In this document: one piece after another, positions 36,764 to 48,086 of the stretch
Numbering within the stretch: position 1 is the first letter of the stretch
Layout: every line of letters starts with the position of its first letter
Origin: Coniella vitis
Taxonomy: Eukaryota; Ascomycota; Sordariomycetes; Diaporthales; Schizoparmaceae
NCBI GenBank assembly: GCA_011317545.1
Contig: WUJK01000002.1
Location: forward strand, 1,178,001-1,242,000
DNA length: 64,000 nt
Direction: 5' to 3'
Translations under genes and position numbers: made by a program
The notes under the pieces: generated by a model
What the model saw: only the letters and a program-made list of their open reading frames with translations
Told to the model about the DNA's origin: nothing
The model's database searches: none

Positions 36764-39028
36764 TCACAAGCTCTCCGACCTTCTGGCCCGGTTTGAATCG
36801 GCATGTTTGTGTGCAAGAGATAGATTGCGACGATAAGACGGAGGCTCTGGAGGGACTCTACGCGGAGGTTTTCGCTTCTTTGATGCCCTAATGGTGTCGC
36901 TTTCAGACGTTGCATCATAGCCATTTTCGGTACTAGGAGCGGTGGCAGCGCGGCCTTCAGTTGCCGCTGAGCCACTATCGCTCCCATCCGTCTCATACGG
37001 TGATTCAGCAACAATCGGAAGCGTGCCATACGACCGCCGCTGCTCCTGATCAGATTCTTCATCAGAGCAAGAAAACCATTCGTCAGGAGAACTGACAATT
37101 GCTGGACCTTCTTCAGGGGAAGATTGGGCACAACCACCCTTACCATGAAGGCAGACACGGATATCTTTGGGGATTTGACCTGCCCGGTGTGGCCCACGAC
37201 CAGCACGAGTCTCACCCGGTATTGTCTGCTGTTCTTCGGGCCTCGAAGATGGTGGAGAAGCGGAGCCTACTGATTGGTGTGATTCGGCTGAGCCAGCTTG
37301 CGCAGTACGGGAACTGAATGTTGCAATCGCGAAAGGATCATTGAATGCCATGTCGCGCGATATATTGTCTCTTCGAAGGAAACATTTCACAATGATAATG
37401 TATGCGGTGCCACCAAGTAATAACGTGCCAAGGATTCCGCCAACGATAGCACCCGCAATTTTTGCAGCACTTGGATTTGCACCATTGTTGCCTTCAGTGC
37501 TTGGGTGCGCACCTCCATGAGTCTTATGACCCCTAGTAGATGTTGTAGAATGTACTGACATTTCTGGTGTTGGGGTAACAACAGTGAGGGTCCTATTGGC
37601 TTCAGAAAGGTAACGACGTGCAATCTGAACATTAAACGCTGTGGAGATGACTATGACGGCTTCGACGATGGTCACATTGGGTTGACCTTGCGGCACGATG
37701 GTGGTGATTGGCCTCGAGATTCGGACAGCAGAAGTGAGAAAAAGAGACGTGCTGCTGGCTGAGCGGCTGCTTTGAGCGGATTCTTCGTCATCGAACTCCT
37801 TGTTCTTCAGACCTGACGTATATGACGCAGTCTTTGTCGCCGCCCATGCGCGGCCCAACTGCCGTTGGCGGATCATGACAGTTCGTGGAACAATGTCAAC
37901 ACAGCTCTCAAGACATGACGCTTGCTCGACGCTATCAAAATAACCGTCCAATTCAGCGGTAATGGTTTCGCAGTCCTCGGTTTGCTTGTCAACAGCACCG
38001 TTCAAAGGCTGTTCCGCAATGATCGAAACAGCCTCGCTGCTTGCCGGTGGAGGGATGTCTGCAAGATCATCTATCGCGGACGTGGATGCCTTGGCCTCGG
38101 GCGTCGTAATGGAAGCCGCCGTTGAAAGAGCATCTTTGATGCTCGTAGATACGGCAGGGCTGTACACACCGTTACCCGTGGACAGTAATGGTCGCGTGTT
38201 CATGACAACCAAATTGCCAGCCACAGGTGTCTTGTCACAAAACCAACCGCGGATCAAGCCTGCCACAATAGCCCGATTGTTGACCGAGGAGCCATAGAGC
38301 CATCCATCATGGCTCCTATCTCTGAGATACTCGAGGGGTGATTCGAACTTGACCTGGTTACAGAACATGTGCGCGTCTTGTGTGCATTTCAATGTCATGG
38401 GGTCATTGATACAAGCGCCTGTACATAGAATGCTGGCGGGATAGTTGAACCTGTCGACACAAGTGGTAGGTTGTACGAGGCATTGGCCGTTATCTTTGGC
38501 ACAGCAGACAACAGAACCAGCAGGCGAAGGCGGCGCCGCGGTGACTGCCCTTGGGAGACCAGGAGAGCTCGTAAATCGTGCACGGAGTCTTGGATGAGTA
38601 GTAGGCTCTGTAATTGACAAGCTCGGCGCCCAGGATGACGAATCAAGTTCTGATTTCCTGCCAATACTTCTGAGAGGCGGCGATTCTGTGGACGACGAAG
38701 CAAAATAGAGGGCGCAAATATCACTCGAGTTATTGCAACCATAGGGTGTATCTGGTGCGGTCGACAGACAAGCTTCGGTTAGTGCAAAGGCTTCAACAAC
38801 CCAAAATGAGAGGCTCGTTGCCAATGCCATGTCCGTGAACGCACCTTGCACACCATCACGAAAGCCACAGAATTGGTCGGGCGCTTGGATGATCAAAGGC
38901 TTACTACCATCGGTATCGGCAGCGGCAGATGAGAGCAAGACGGCCTTTGCGGTGAGCCCACTGCCGCCTGCCAGGACCGGGACAGCGGACAGGAGGAAAT
39001 TCAAGGCGGAGCGAGTGTGGTACTTCAT
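36764..39028 (-). CDS. Unrecognised single-pass membrane protein with Cys-rich ectodomain
   Basis: One uninterrupted frame of 754 residues from ATG at 39028. A signal peptide (MKYHTRSALNFLLSAVPVLAGG) is followed by an ectodomain of about 490 residues with many Cys, in blocks such as CCAKDNGQCLVQPTTC, CTGACINDPMTLKC and FCNQV. There are several N-glycosylation sequons (NNSS, NVTI, NRTL), and Ser/Thr-rich stretches occur before the membrane. One transmembrane helix (IAGAIVGGILGTLLLGG, about 519-543) ends in KCFLRR. The cytoplasmic tail of about 210 residues is Ser/Glu/Pro-rich with a basic KKRKPPRR cluster. The layout resembles fungal wall-stress sensors, but there is no WSC domain and I do not recognise the family. 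It is divergent from the AT-hook protein and convergent with the carnitine acyltransferase. Confidence 0.8.
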   Translation of the reverse strand: MKYHTRSALNFLLSAVPVLAGGSGLTAKAVLLSSAAADTDGSKPLIIQAPDQFCGFRDGVQGAFTDMALATSLSFWVVEAFALTEACLSTAPDTPYGCNNSSDICALYFASSSTESPPLRSIGRKSELDSSSWAPSLSITEPTTHPRLRARFTSSPGLPRAVTAAPPSPAGSVVCCAKDNGQCLVQPTTCVDRFNYPASILCTGACINDPMTLKCTQDAHMFCNQVKFESPLEYLRDRSHDGWLYGSSVNNRAIVAGLIRGWFCDKTPVAGNLVVMNTRPLLSTGNGVYSPAVSTSIKDALSTAASITTPEAKASTSAIDDLADIPPPASSEAVSIIAEQPLNGAVDKQTEDCETITAELDGYFDSVEQASCLESCVDIVPRTVMIRQRQLGRAWAATKTASYTSGLKNKEFDDEESAQSSRSASSTSLFLTSAVRISRPITTIVPQGQPNVTIVEAVIVISTAFNVQIARRYLSEANRTLTVVTPTPEMSVHSTTSTRGHKTHGGAHPSTEGNNGANPSAAKIAGAIVGGILGTLLLGGTAYIIIVKCFLRRDNISRDMAFNDPFAIATFSSRTAQAGSAESHQSVGSASPPSSRPEEQQTIPGETRAGRGPHRAGQIPKDIRVCLHGKGGCAQSSPEEGPAIVSSPDEWFSCSDEESDQEQRRSYGTLPIVAESPYETDGSDSGSAATEGRAATAPSTENGYDATSESDTIRASKKRKPPRRVPPEPPSYRRNLSLAHKHADSNRARRSESL

Positions 39029-40119
39029 GGTCGATTTCCTTTGCGAGGACAAGCCTTGGCAAGATTATAGTATGATACAAACGATGTGTGTGGACGATAT
39101 GCCCATAACTGATGTGAATGCGAATCGGCAAAGAAGGCCAAGACCTGGATCACTCGAGCGTCACATATCGACTCGAGAGAAGTGTCCGGGTGGACAGTAG
39201 CAGCGCCGTGGTCACTTCGAACCCCATCGCTCGCGTTGTGATATGGCAGGCACGCAGCAGGTCGTCCCTGCTGGACCATGGGTAGATCACAATATGCTCA
39301 GTCGCTACCAGCAGCAGTGGCGATGAGAAATGGCACATACATGCCGTGACAACACGGAGAATCTCGATGGTCAACTACCTGTAGGTAATTGAAACAATAT
39401 CACAAAGCCGTTGAATGATATCCAGTTCGATGTGACGATACTTTTTTTTTTTTTTTTTTCAGAATAGTCAGTACTTGCCTGTAGTGGCGTGCGCCCTTCA
39501 CAAAGAGGTGGGATGCACCCTTTTTGATATCTCCCTAAGGACCTCGGGAGGTAGTCAGATAGTCGAGCCATCAAAGCAGACTTGCCTTCTGAAATCGATG
39601 GAGCACATTTGAAAGTGCAAGAGCTTGATGGTAGGAAGAAGAAGTTATCGCTCCAAAAGCAATAGGTGCAGAATGTTGCAAGGATCACCATACTACTATG
39701 GTAATACTTAGTACTTTGTATCCTAGGATTGCTCTGGGTTAGGGTTGCCAACACGTCCCATCGCGTACTATGTATTGGGCTGTCCCTTTTCGTCTCCTTC
39801 CTACTGCTCGACTCCAGGCCCCGGCCAGGCCATGGTAATGGCAGTATATTTGTGCCCCCACAATATTCTTTGACTATCTCAGCGTGGTTTCCTTGGAGAC
39901 AGTCAGTCGCGATACACTACCTGGGGCCTACTCAAGCTTTCCGAGCTGGTTTTTCACTTTATTCTTGAGCGCCCCCAGCCTCTCGGGGCTTTGTCCCTTC
40001 ACAACCTCACTTTTTGTCCCCAGCCGCGGCCCCTTGGGGGGCAACTCTTGCCCACCCAACAGTGAAAACCAAAAGCACATCGCGTACTTCTTGGAACCAA
40101 CCATTAAGTTGTTGATAGA
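39029..40119. other. Divergent spacer
   Basis: 1.1 kb between the membrane-protein and AT-hook gene starts. It contains a 19-base T run (39442-39460) and TACTATGTAT at about 39766. Its two ends are the promoters of the flanking genes; no coding frame was supported. Confidence 0.5.
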
Positions 40120-41565
40120 ATGATGACCCGCCCTCATTCTGAGAATGCGACTCGATACTTGCCGCCAATACAGGCCGGCCCAGACCATCAGCAGCAAGTT
40201 TTATGGGACTCGCCGCCGCAGCAAGAACAGGGACAGCAGCAGCAGCAGAAGCAGCAGCAACAAAACCTGTCCAATATTGGATTACTGCCAATTGTCCGGC
40301 CGCACAGCAGCGGTAAACCGGACAATGCTCCTACGGAGCCCCCCGTTGCAGTAATAACATCCGATATTGTACATGGCTCCGGCTCGCCAAGCCCGGTGCT
40401 TACAGCCGAACGACCGCGATGGCAACAACAGCATGTTGAGCATAAACCACCGCAAAGACCACGCGTTGACTTGAGCCCGTCTCAGCCGTGGAGAGCCGCT
40501 AATACAACAACAGTAGGAGGGGGGAGGGGAGCAGCGATATCGACATCGGCCTCAGCATCAGCCTCAGCCTCAGCATCGGTCTCAGCATCAGCATCACCAG
40601 CGCTGACGCCCGGACGCGCCAAAGTGGAAGTCGTTCTGCAAATGTCTCCAGCCAAGCGGCCTCCAGGCTACGAAAGATTTGACCATCTAGACGAGGACCA
40701 AGATGACGAGCTACTTGGCCCTTCGACACTTGACCCCCCACAGAAACGCCCCCTTGGAAAACGGCCAAAAAACTACTTACGCCCGTCTCACTCGGTCTCA
40801 TCCGGACCAGTTCTCCAACTACCACCGACGGCGTCAGACTCGGGCGATGCACTTATTCCTGTCAAGAGGCCACGTGGGCGGCCTAAAGGTTGGAGGCCAG
40901 GCATGCCGTCCCTCAAGTCACTCAAGTTGGGGTCTACTACTGCTGCTGCGGCTGCTTCTGTCGAATCGAGGCGCAAACATGCAGATAAGGAAGTCTCCAG
41001 AAACACAGGACTTAAGAGGCGAGGGCGGCCCCCACGGCCGCCATCCCCGACGCCAAGGGGCGTGTGGGAGACTATGAAGGCGCCGCAGTACGTGCCCTTC
41101 AGGTGCGAATGGATGAATTGCAAGGCAGAGCTGCAAAACATCGAGACATTGCGACGGCACGTGCACAAAGTCCATGGGCAGACCGATCCTTTAGTCTGCC
41201 ATTGGGCTAGTTGTAGGAAAACGGAGGCAGAGGCTGCTGAGGGCGAAGGCAAATTACACTTCGAAAGGGATGGTGACTTTTACAATCACGTGGACTCAAG
41301 ACATCTCTTGCCATTTGTGTGGTTTGTGGGTGACGGGGCCCGCAACACAAAGTGTATGTTCCGGCCCAAGGAGACAAGAGAACGAGAGATTCCGAAGTAT
41401 CTGCTTGGGCCCGACGGAGTGCAGGTAACGCCGTGGGTCCAGGGACAGCAGATTGAGGATCTTTTGACGTACCGGGAGAACAGACGACGGTTGAAAGAAA
41501 TTCTTATGCAGAGAGATGCAAACGCGCCTTCTGAGGTTGAATTCGACGACTCGACAGAATCATAA
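40120..41565 (+). CDS. AT-hook and C2H2 zinc-finger protein
   Basis: An uninterrupted frame of 481 residues beginning MMTRPHSE. Residues 1-230 are low-complexity: a Gln-rich block near 25-50 and an alternating Ser-Ala tract (SASASASASASVSASAS) near 143-160. An AT-hook, KRPRGRPKGW, sits near 249 and a second basic Arg-Gly-Arg-Pro core, KRRGRPPRP, near 300. A C2H2 finger (C-x4-C-x12-H-x4-H) begins at Cys329. A second unit follows as C-x4-C-x24-H-x4-H, with an unusually long loop, then a conserved-looking C-terminal region with PKYLLGPDGVQVTPW. It is probably a nuclear DNA- or chromatin-binding protein preferring AT-rich DNA; targets are unknown. It is divergent from the membrane-protein gene. 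Confidence 0.85.
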   Translation: MMTRPHSENATRYLPPIQAGPDHQQQVLWDSPPQQEQGQQQQQKQQQQNLSNIGLLPIVRPHSSGKPDNAPTEPPVAVITSDIVHGSGSPSPVLTAERPRWQQQHVEHKPPQRPRVDLSPSQPWRAANTTTVGGGRGAAISTSASASASASASVSASASPALTPGRAKVEVVLQMSPAKRPPGYERFDHLDEDQDDELLGPSTLDPPQKRPLGKRPKNYLRPSHSVSSGPVLQLPPTASDSGDALIPVKRPRGRPKGWRPGMPSLKSLKLGSTTAAAAASVESRRKHADKEVSRNTGLKRRGRPPRPPSPTPRGVWETMKAPQYVPFRCEWMNCKAELQNIETLRRHVHKVHGQTDPLVCHWASCRKTEAEAAEGEGKLHFERDGDFYNHVDSRHLLPFVWFVGDGARNTKCMFRPKETREREIPKYLLGPDGVQVTPWVQGQQIEDLLTYRENRRRLKEILMQRDANAPSEVEFDDSTES

Positions 41566-44453
41566 GACCATGCAGCCAGGGTCCAATCAATCATGCTCGG
41601 TCCTTGATATTGACGCCAATCCACATTAACAGGTGCTCAAAGACAATCTACCTCAACCGTGAGCAGTAGAAAAGGATGCTGCATTTGCAAAGTGCATGAT
41701 GGAGAGTGGGTACGGGCATCTCGAAATTCTATAATAAGGAGTGTCGCGGATCGTGAAGCAACGCCAGTTTCCATTGACATGTCAAAAAGTTCTAGAAGGG
41801 GGCTGAGCATATCGAGCCCAGAAAAGAAATGCAATATGCTGTTGCGCGAGTCGTGATTTGTCTACTATGTAGGATTGGACTGAAACTGCGGGTGCACATG
41901 TGCACACATATGTAGCGGTAGGCGCCGGGTCGACTCGGCATGCTATAGCACTCCGTATACATAGTACGACAAATTCGCTAATCATATGGATGGGACACAA
42001 CAGAGAGATGTTGAAACGACCTGTTCGGAAACCTTGTTAGTCCCACGTAAGCCTTCTTTGCTTTTTGGCGAGTCATATAACAGAAATGGGCGCAGCTTTC
42101 TGCTGGATGCCTCATGTAGGCAAGCCTGGCGGGCAGGCAAAAGGCCAGGGCCAGCGAGCGATCCAAGCGGAAGCAGGGGAAATTGGCCGGGGAAAGGAAA
42201 ATGAGGAGGAGTCCAAAAAGATCGGAAGTGACCTTTTCGTACATTTTGTTTGACGCAAGGGCTCATTGTCGTGACAGTTACGTCACTGCTAGTGGGGGCC
42301 TTTTTGCTCTCTTCTTGCTGGGTCCTCCATTTTGCTTCTTCTGTTGATTCTTTCCGTTGTCCCAAATCTGTTTCCTAGGTACTATGTAGTAAGTCGAAGG
42401 CTTACTTATAATGAGCTGGCGAAAAAGGTGATCTGTTTGCTGGCGACAACGTACTTCAAGCAGGGCGCCAAGCGGCCTGTAAGCTGGACGGCGGTGTTAC
42501 CATTTACCTACATACTAGTGTACGAAAGATACTTGTGTACTTTGGTACAGAAGGATCAAAATCAAGATCAGCTGGGCTAGCAATTAAGGAGGTCCTGGTC
42601 GCCCGCAGGGCCCGTTTGGGGGACGCCGGATAGACCCCATACTATGTACGCGCTACGATACCAGTCACTACATACCTAAGAATAGCTCTCGGAAACTGGT
42701 AGAACATTTTTTATCGAGAATCCCCATCAATGCGCACTGTAAACAGCGAGGATGGAGAGATGGTAGTACAGTTGATCTGGGCACACGGGGACAGACCCAG
42801 CAGCATGGTGACGGCTGAGCACGCCACCGCTTGGCTATGGCATTTTTGGGAAGGTGCATCATAGTACGTGGTAAATGAGGGCGTTGCGATAAGCTGGTAA
42901 GTACAAGGCAGGGTCAGACGAACTGCAAGTACACTGCAACCTACCTAGGTACTGCTAGATTTGATGAAATGAGCAGAGTACCTAGATGTTGATACCTGTT
43001 CAAATTGGAACGCGTTCATGGGGCAGTATGCCAAGGTAGGTAGGTCGATACCATCGAATCCGTGTGTTCTGCGGGGTGGTGCACTGGATGCCTTGAGGGC
43101 CTGGAAGCCACTGGCCCTGAAGATCGACAGAACTGCTTGCCCTAGAAGCACCCAGCCTACCAGCCTGCCAGCCAAGCCAGTCTCCAACGTCAACAGGGAG
43201 CCAGGGGGTGGGTAGTGGCGCTATTTCCCCGGGCCCAGCCGGGTACCTGTACTAGGTTAACAAACAGCGCGGCGAGAGAAGTATTTACTTGAAGCCATAG
43301 TAAGGAGTACTTCCGTCCCGACTTGTTGCAAGCCTCAAGTGCTGACAGTGCTCATTACGAGCCTGTACATGCAAAGTACACAGTACCTAGGTAGTGCCTG
43401 CCCACCAATCAATATCCGCACCTGAACACCTGACTGTTAACTTCCAAGGTTTCCTATGCTTGATGATGGGGCGCTGTGCTGTCACTCTGCAGCTCTGTGG
43501 CCTTTGCGTGGTGCTCTTTCCCCTCACTCTTGCGGTCGTTTTTGTCGTTGGTCGGTCGTCCACATCGTGCATTTCTTCTCCTGCCTTCTTCTCCTCCTCC
43601 TACATTGATATTCCTGCTGCACAAGAAACACGAACTCTCTATCGTCTCCTTCGTCCGCTGACACCCTTGACCTCTTTCTTTTTCTCCACCTCGCCCAGCT
43701 CGTAACATTCAACAGGGCAGCGGATCCTCTTGGCCTCGAGATCCAACCCGCCTTGTTCCCGTCAGTGCCGTGCCACGCGTGCCAGTCTGAGCGAGCAAGG
43801 GCAGGCTACTACCGAGTTGGCACGCTCCCTCGCTTCAACTGTCCACTGTCTACCACGATCGGCCATCAAGTGGCTCTGTTTATCAGTGAATGGTGGAGCC
43901 AGCAGACTCAGCCTACGCCTGAATAGAGCATTGAGACGCTGATTCTTCAGCACCGTTGTACTCGTTGTAAGTAATTTGCTTATACGTACTAAGTGCTTTG
44001 TTGCTGGGGCTGGGTGTTCTAGTGTCTAGGCCTGTCTGTGTGTCCACTACAGGGCCTCCTTGTCCCCTGTCAGTGGCACTGCCAATGCCTGCGCCAGCGC
44101 CAGGCCCCGACTCTGCCTTTGCTCTTCTGTTCGCAGCGCCCTGCTTGTCCCCCTTCAAGGAACCCCCCCCCCGGCCCAGCCCTGCGAGCTCTTGCCCTGC
44201 GCCTGACTAACCTACTGACCTGCTTCGCCATAGAGAGCCCAGGAAGTTCCCTGGCTTCCGTTCCCCTAAATCTCGACTCAGGCCGCTCCGTTGCACCTGC
44301 GACTGACCATTGCCTCACTTGCACTTGCAACTGGCAATGCTCACCACCCCAAACAACCTACACTCCTCACGATGGCATCGTCGCTCCTCTCGCATCTTGT
44401 CCTCTCATGATTCCGCCTCCGATAAATCCGCTTCCGCCTTCTCCACCTCCAAG
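41566..44453. other. Gene-free spacer and nrc-2 leader
   Basis: 2.9 kb. Copies of the palindrome core occur near 41863, 41957, 42380, 42641 and 42861, together with CCTAGGTA-type motifs near 42950, 43245 and 43388. The right part is pyrimidine-rich and may be a long transcribed leader for nrc-2, with several short upstream ATGs. No coding frame with recognisable content was found. Confidence 0.5.
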
Positions 44454-46596
44454 ATGCCTTCCACAAAGCAACCCAATGGCAATAGCCATTTCCCCCAAAA
44501 GATCAAGAACTTCTTCCGCATCTCCAGTTTCAATGCCGAAAAGGGCATCTCTTCATCGTCGGCCGACGCCAACAACCCCTTCAACACTTCGAGTGGCGGT
44601 ACTACAAAGACAGACAAGAATTCATTTCGCCAATCCAAATTTTTTGCCACTGTTGGCCGCCTCAGGAGTACTACAACTGCCAGCGAGGGCCACCCACTCG
44701 ACGAGGCCATGAGCCCGACTGCTCACGCAAACCCTTATTTCGCTCATCAAGGCCCGCCTGCCTTGCGCCATCACAATGAAGGCTCCGTGCCACCGTCTCC
44801 ACCTGACACTCCCGAGCTCAAAGTTGAGGGCCCCAACGGTAGCCCTGTCGAACAGCCCACCGCTGCTACAAAAGAGGAGCTCGCCCGAAAGCTCAGACGA
44901 GTCGCGAGCGCGCCCAATGCGCAGGGTCTCTTCTCCAAGAGCGGCAAGGGCAGCGGCGAGAGACCAGCTACCGCAGAGCTTGGCAAAGAGCCGCTTGTTG
45001 AAAACAAGAACGCGAGCACCCTGGGCTTGGTATCGAGCGATGCGGATCCCAATTCTCTGAGCGTGCCAGATAGCGACGGCCTTTCGCCTCTGCCCGCCCC
45101 CGGCCGGACACCGTTGGCCTTTAGACGGACGTATAGTTCCAATTCCATCAAGGTCAGGAATGTCGAGGTCGGACCCTCCAGTTTTGACAAGATCAAATTG
45201 ATCGGCAAGGGTGATGTCGGCAAGGTCTATCTTGTCAAGGAGAAGAAGAGTAGTCGATTGTATGCTATGAAAGGTTCGTTCCACTCCTCTTTGCCTACAT
45301 GCCACAAGCGCCCCTCGTTGTCTTGCGGATCTGCAACACAAGACAGGTGTTCTTCAGAGGGCTGTGTCGTCTTGCTTGTGTCACCAAGTCCTAATGAGCT
45401 GACAAATCATGTGCAGTGCTGAGCAAGAAGGAGATGATCAAGCGTAACAAGATCAAGAGAGCTCTTGCCGAGCAGGAAATTTTGGCAACGAGCAACCACC
45501 CCTTTATTGTCACTCTTTACCATTCCTTCCAGTCTGAGGACTATTTGTACCTCTGTATGGAATACTGTAGCGGCGGGGAGTTCTTCAGAGCTTTGCAAAC
45601 CCGTCCCGGCAAATGCATCCCCGAGGAAGATGCGCGCTTCTATGCCGCAGAGGTTACTGCAGCACTGGAATATCTCCATCTCATGGGCTTCATTTACCGT
45701 GATTTGAAACCAGAGAGTAAGTTTGGTATCCGTTGTGGCTTCGACGAGTCCACAAGCAGCAGGCTAATGCCAGAGTGCAGATATTCTCCTCCACCAATCA
45801 GGTCATATTATGCTCTCAGACTTTGACCTGTCCAAGCAGTCTGACCCAGGCGGCAAGCCCACAATGATTGTTGGCAAGAACGGAGCGAGCACTACGTCCC
45901 TGCCTACCATCGACACAAAGTCTTGCATTGCAAACTTTCGCACAAATTCCTTTGTCGGTACCGAAGAGTACATCGCGCCCGAAGTCATCAAGGGGAGCGG
46001 TCACACAAGTGCTGTTGATTGGTGGACGTTGGGTATTCTGATTTATGAGATGCTGTACGGGACTACGCCATTTAAAGGCAAGAACCGCAATGCAACCTTT
46101 GCGAATATTTTAAGGGAGGACATTCCCTTTCCAGACCATACGGGTGCTCCTCAAATCTCAAAGTAAGTGGATATCAATGACCTGATTTCACCGGTTGGTC
46201 TTTGTTAACACTACCAACAGTCTTTGCAAGTCTCTGATCCGCAAACTGCTCATCAAGGACGAGAACCGTCGATTGGGCGCCCGCGCCGGCGCATCTGACA
46301 TCAAGGTGCACCCCTTCTTTAGAACAACCCAGTGGGCTCTAATCCGTCACATGAAGCCCCCGATCGTTCCGAATCCAGGCCGTGGTGTTGATACTATCAA
46401 CTTCCGCAATGTAAAGGAGAGCGAAAGCGTGGACATTAGCGGATCTCGGCCCATGAAGGGCGTGCCCTTGGATAGTGGCCTGGCAACGCCTGGTGGTGAG
46501 GTTGTTGATCCCTTTGAAGAATTCAACAGTGTGACGCTACACCACGACGGCGATGAGCATGATTCGGATGCCGGATATGACTCTTCTCCACACTGA
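44454..46596 (+). CDS. nrc-2: Serine/threonine AGC kinase, NRC-2 / Fpk1 family
   Basis: Four exons: 44454-45273, 45417-45716, 45781-46162 and 46221-46596, with introns of 143, 64, 58 bp, giving 625 residues. The N-terminal 240 residues are Ser/Pro-rich and disordered. The kinase domain starts near 244 with IGKGDVGKVYLV, then YAMKVLSKKEM (catalytic Lys), YRDLKPEN, DFDLSK in place of DFG, and GTEEYIAPEVIKG, followed by the AGC C-terminal extension. YRD and DFD are normal for this family, so the kinase should be active. NRC-2 represses conidiation in Neurospora; yeast Fpk1/2 phosphorylate lipid flippases at the plasma membrane and Golgi. Splicing restores K-V-LSKK, PE-N-ILLH and IS-N-LCKSL. An in-frame ATG at 44337 would add 39 residues; I chose 44454 (MPSTKQPNG) as the more family-like start. 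Confidence 0.93.
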
Positions 46597-48086
46597 TCTA
46601 CTCTCGACACAGGGATCAAGCTGCGATGAAAGAATGACGTGATGGTCTGGCTAGGCTTTGCTGGCAGACCCACCTGGTCCCCCGGGGGGTTTCATGTAAA
46701 ACCCATTTCGACCAACGAAACGATTCGCAAAATACCTTTCCTGACGGAATGACGAATTGTAACAATGTGTGATGCTTTAAGGATTTCGAAAGAAGCAAAG
46801 CTGTGATATTGGGTGGCGTGCAATTTGCCATTGAACCTCAGCGTTGTTGCTTCTGGCCACATTCATTTCACAAGGAACGGAAGCAGCGCCGTCGAAGCAG
46901 TGTGGCACAATCAAGCATGACCTGACAAGCGCAGAAGACGAGGGCGGATGGTGCATGTTGCGTTGAATTGGCGTCATGGGAATACGGCGTTTGGGGAATC
47001 CAAGATAAAGGGCAAAATGGCATTCAGCACTGCTACTTACTGGTTTATTCTACTTTATTCGATATTTACAGATGGCATGGCCTCTTTGACACCCTTTCTC
47101 CAACCTTTTCTCTTTTTTGGGGGGGGGGGGTTGTGTTATTGGATATGGGTTGATATGCGGAGAGGCAAGAAGCAGCTTTCAAAACTTACCACAGCCAATG
47201 AAGACAGATATCCAGGATTGCTAGCAGGAACAGACACGGCGTCGACTGTGCTAGCAGCCAGGACATTCTCACGAGCAATTATAACACGGGTCAACATTGT
47301 CTAGCAAAGCTGTCATAGTTGGTGCATTGAAGGGGGACTTTCTATAATGAATTGGAAATGTAATGTGATCCAACTCATGTTTGACGGAAGTGAGGTGATT
47401 TTGTTAACAAAAGGGTGATATCTTGTGTTGTTTGCCTCTAGCAAAGTAGAGAGAGGGGATTGTAGCCGTTCTTTTTCAGGAGAGGCTAGCAAAATTGCCT
47501 TTAATTCAGTCTATCTTTTTACCTATTCAATTTTCGGAGAAAGAAAATAGGAGGAAAAACAATACTGCTCGGGATAATGCTTAGAGAGAGAATCCCGTCT
47601 AGTCTCACGAATAACGAATAGCTGGAACAGTGGAGGAAAGTGCCAGGCTGATAATGCTCTTCCAAGGCTTTCAATTTAGCACACAGATGCGATGCGCTGT
47701 TGCGCTTCAAGCCATGGTGTGTTGTGTGGCCCTCTCAGTAAGCCACCGGCCCAATCCCCATGCTCACATATGCATTAGGCCTGAGGCTGAGTTGAACCAG
47801 CCAGCTGCAAGTAGTGCTATAGCTTTCTCTCCTGCAGCTGAGTGGCAGCATGCATTAACGAGCAGTCAGCAGGGCCAAAAAAGCTGCCTTCAACATCCTG
47901 CTTGTTTATTCTCCACATACTCGAGCATTCATATGCAGCTTTGCTCTGATCCGCTCATCTGTTTCCCCAAACGTTTGGTTTCCAGGGAAAGGAAAGCAAG
48001 AATCAAAGAGGTTGGTTGTATGAACGCGTTGGAAGTGTGGGTGAAGGGCCTTCCTTGTCTTGGGAATATTGAACGTCAGTGGCAGA
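46597..48086. other. Spacer between same-strand genes
   Basis: 1.5 kb after nrc-2. A 12-base G run lies at 47119-47130. Frames of up to 160 codons show no recognisable content. The right end is the promoter of the CorA-like gene. Confidence 0.5.
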
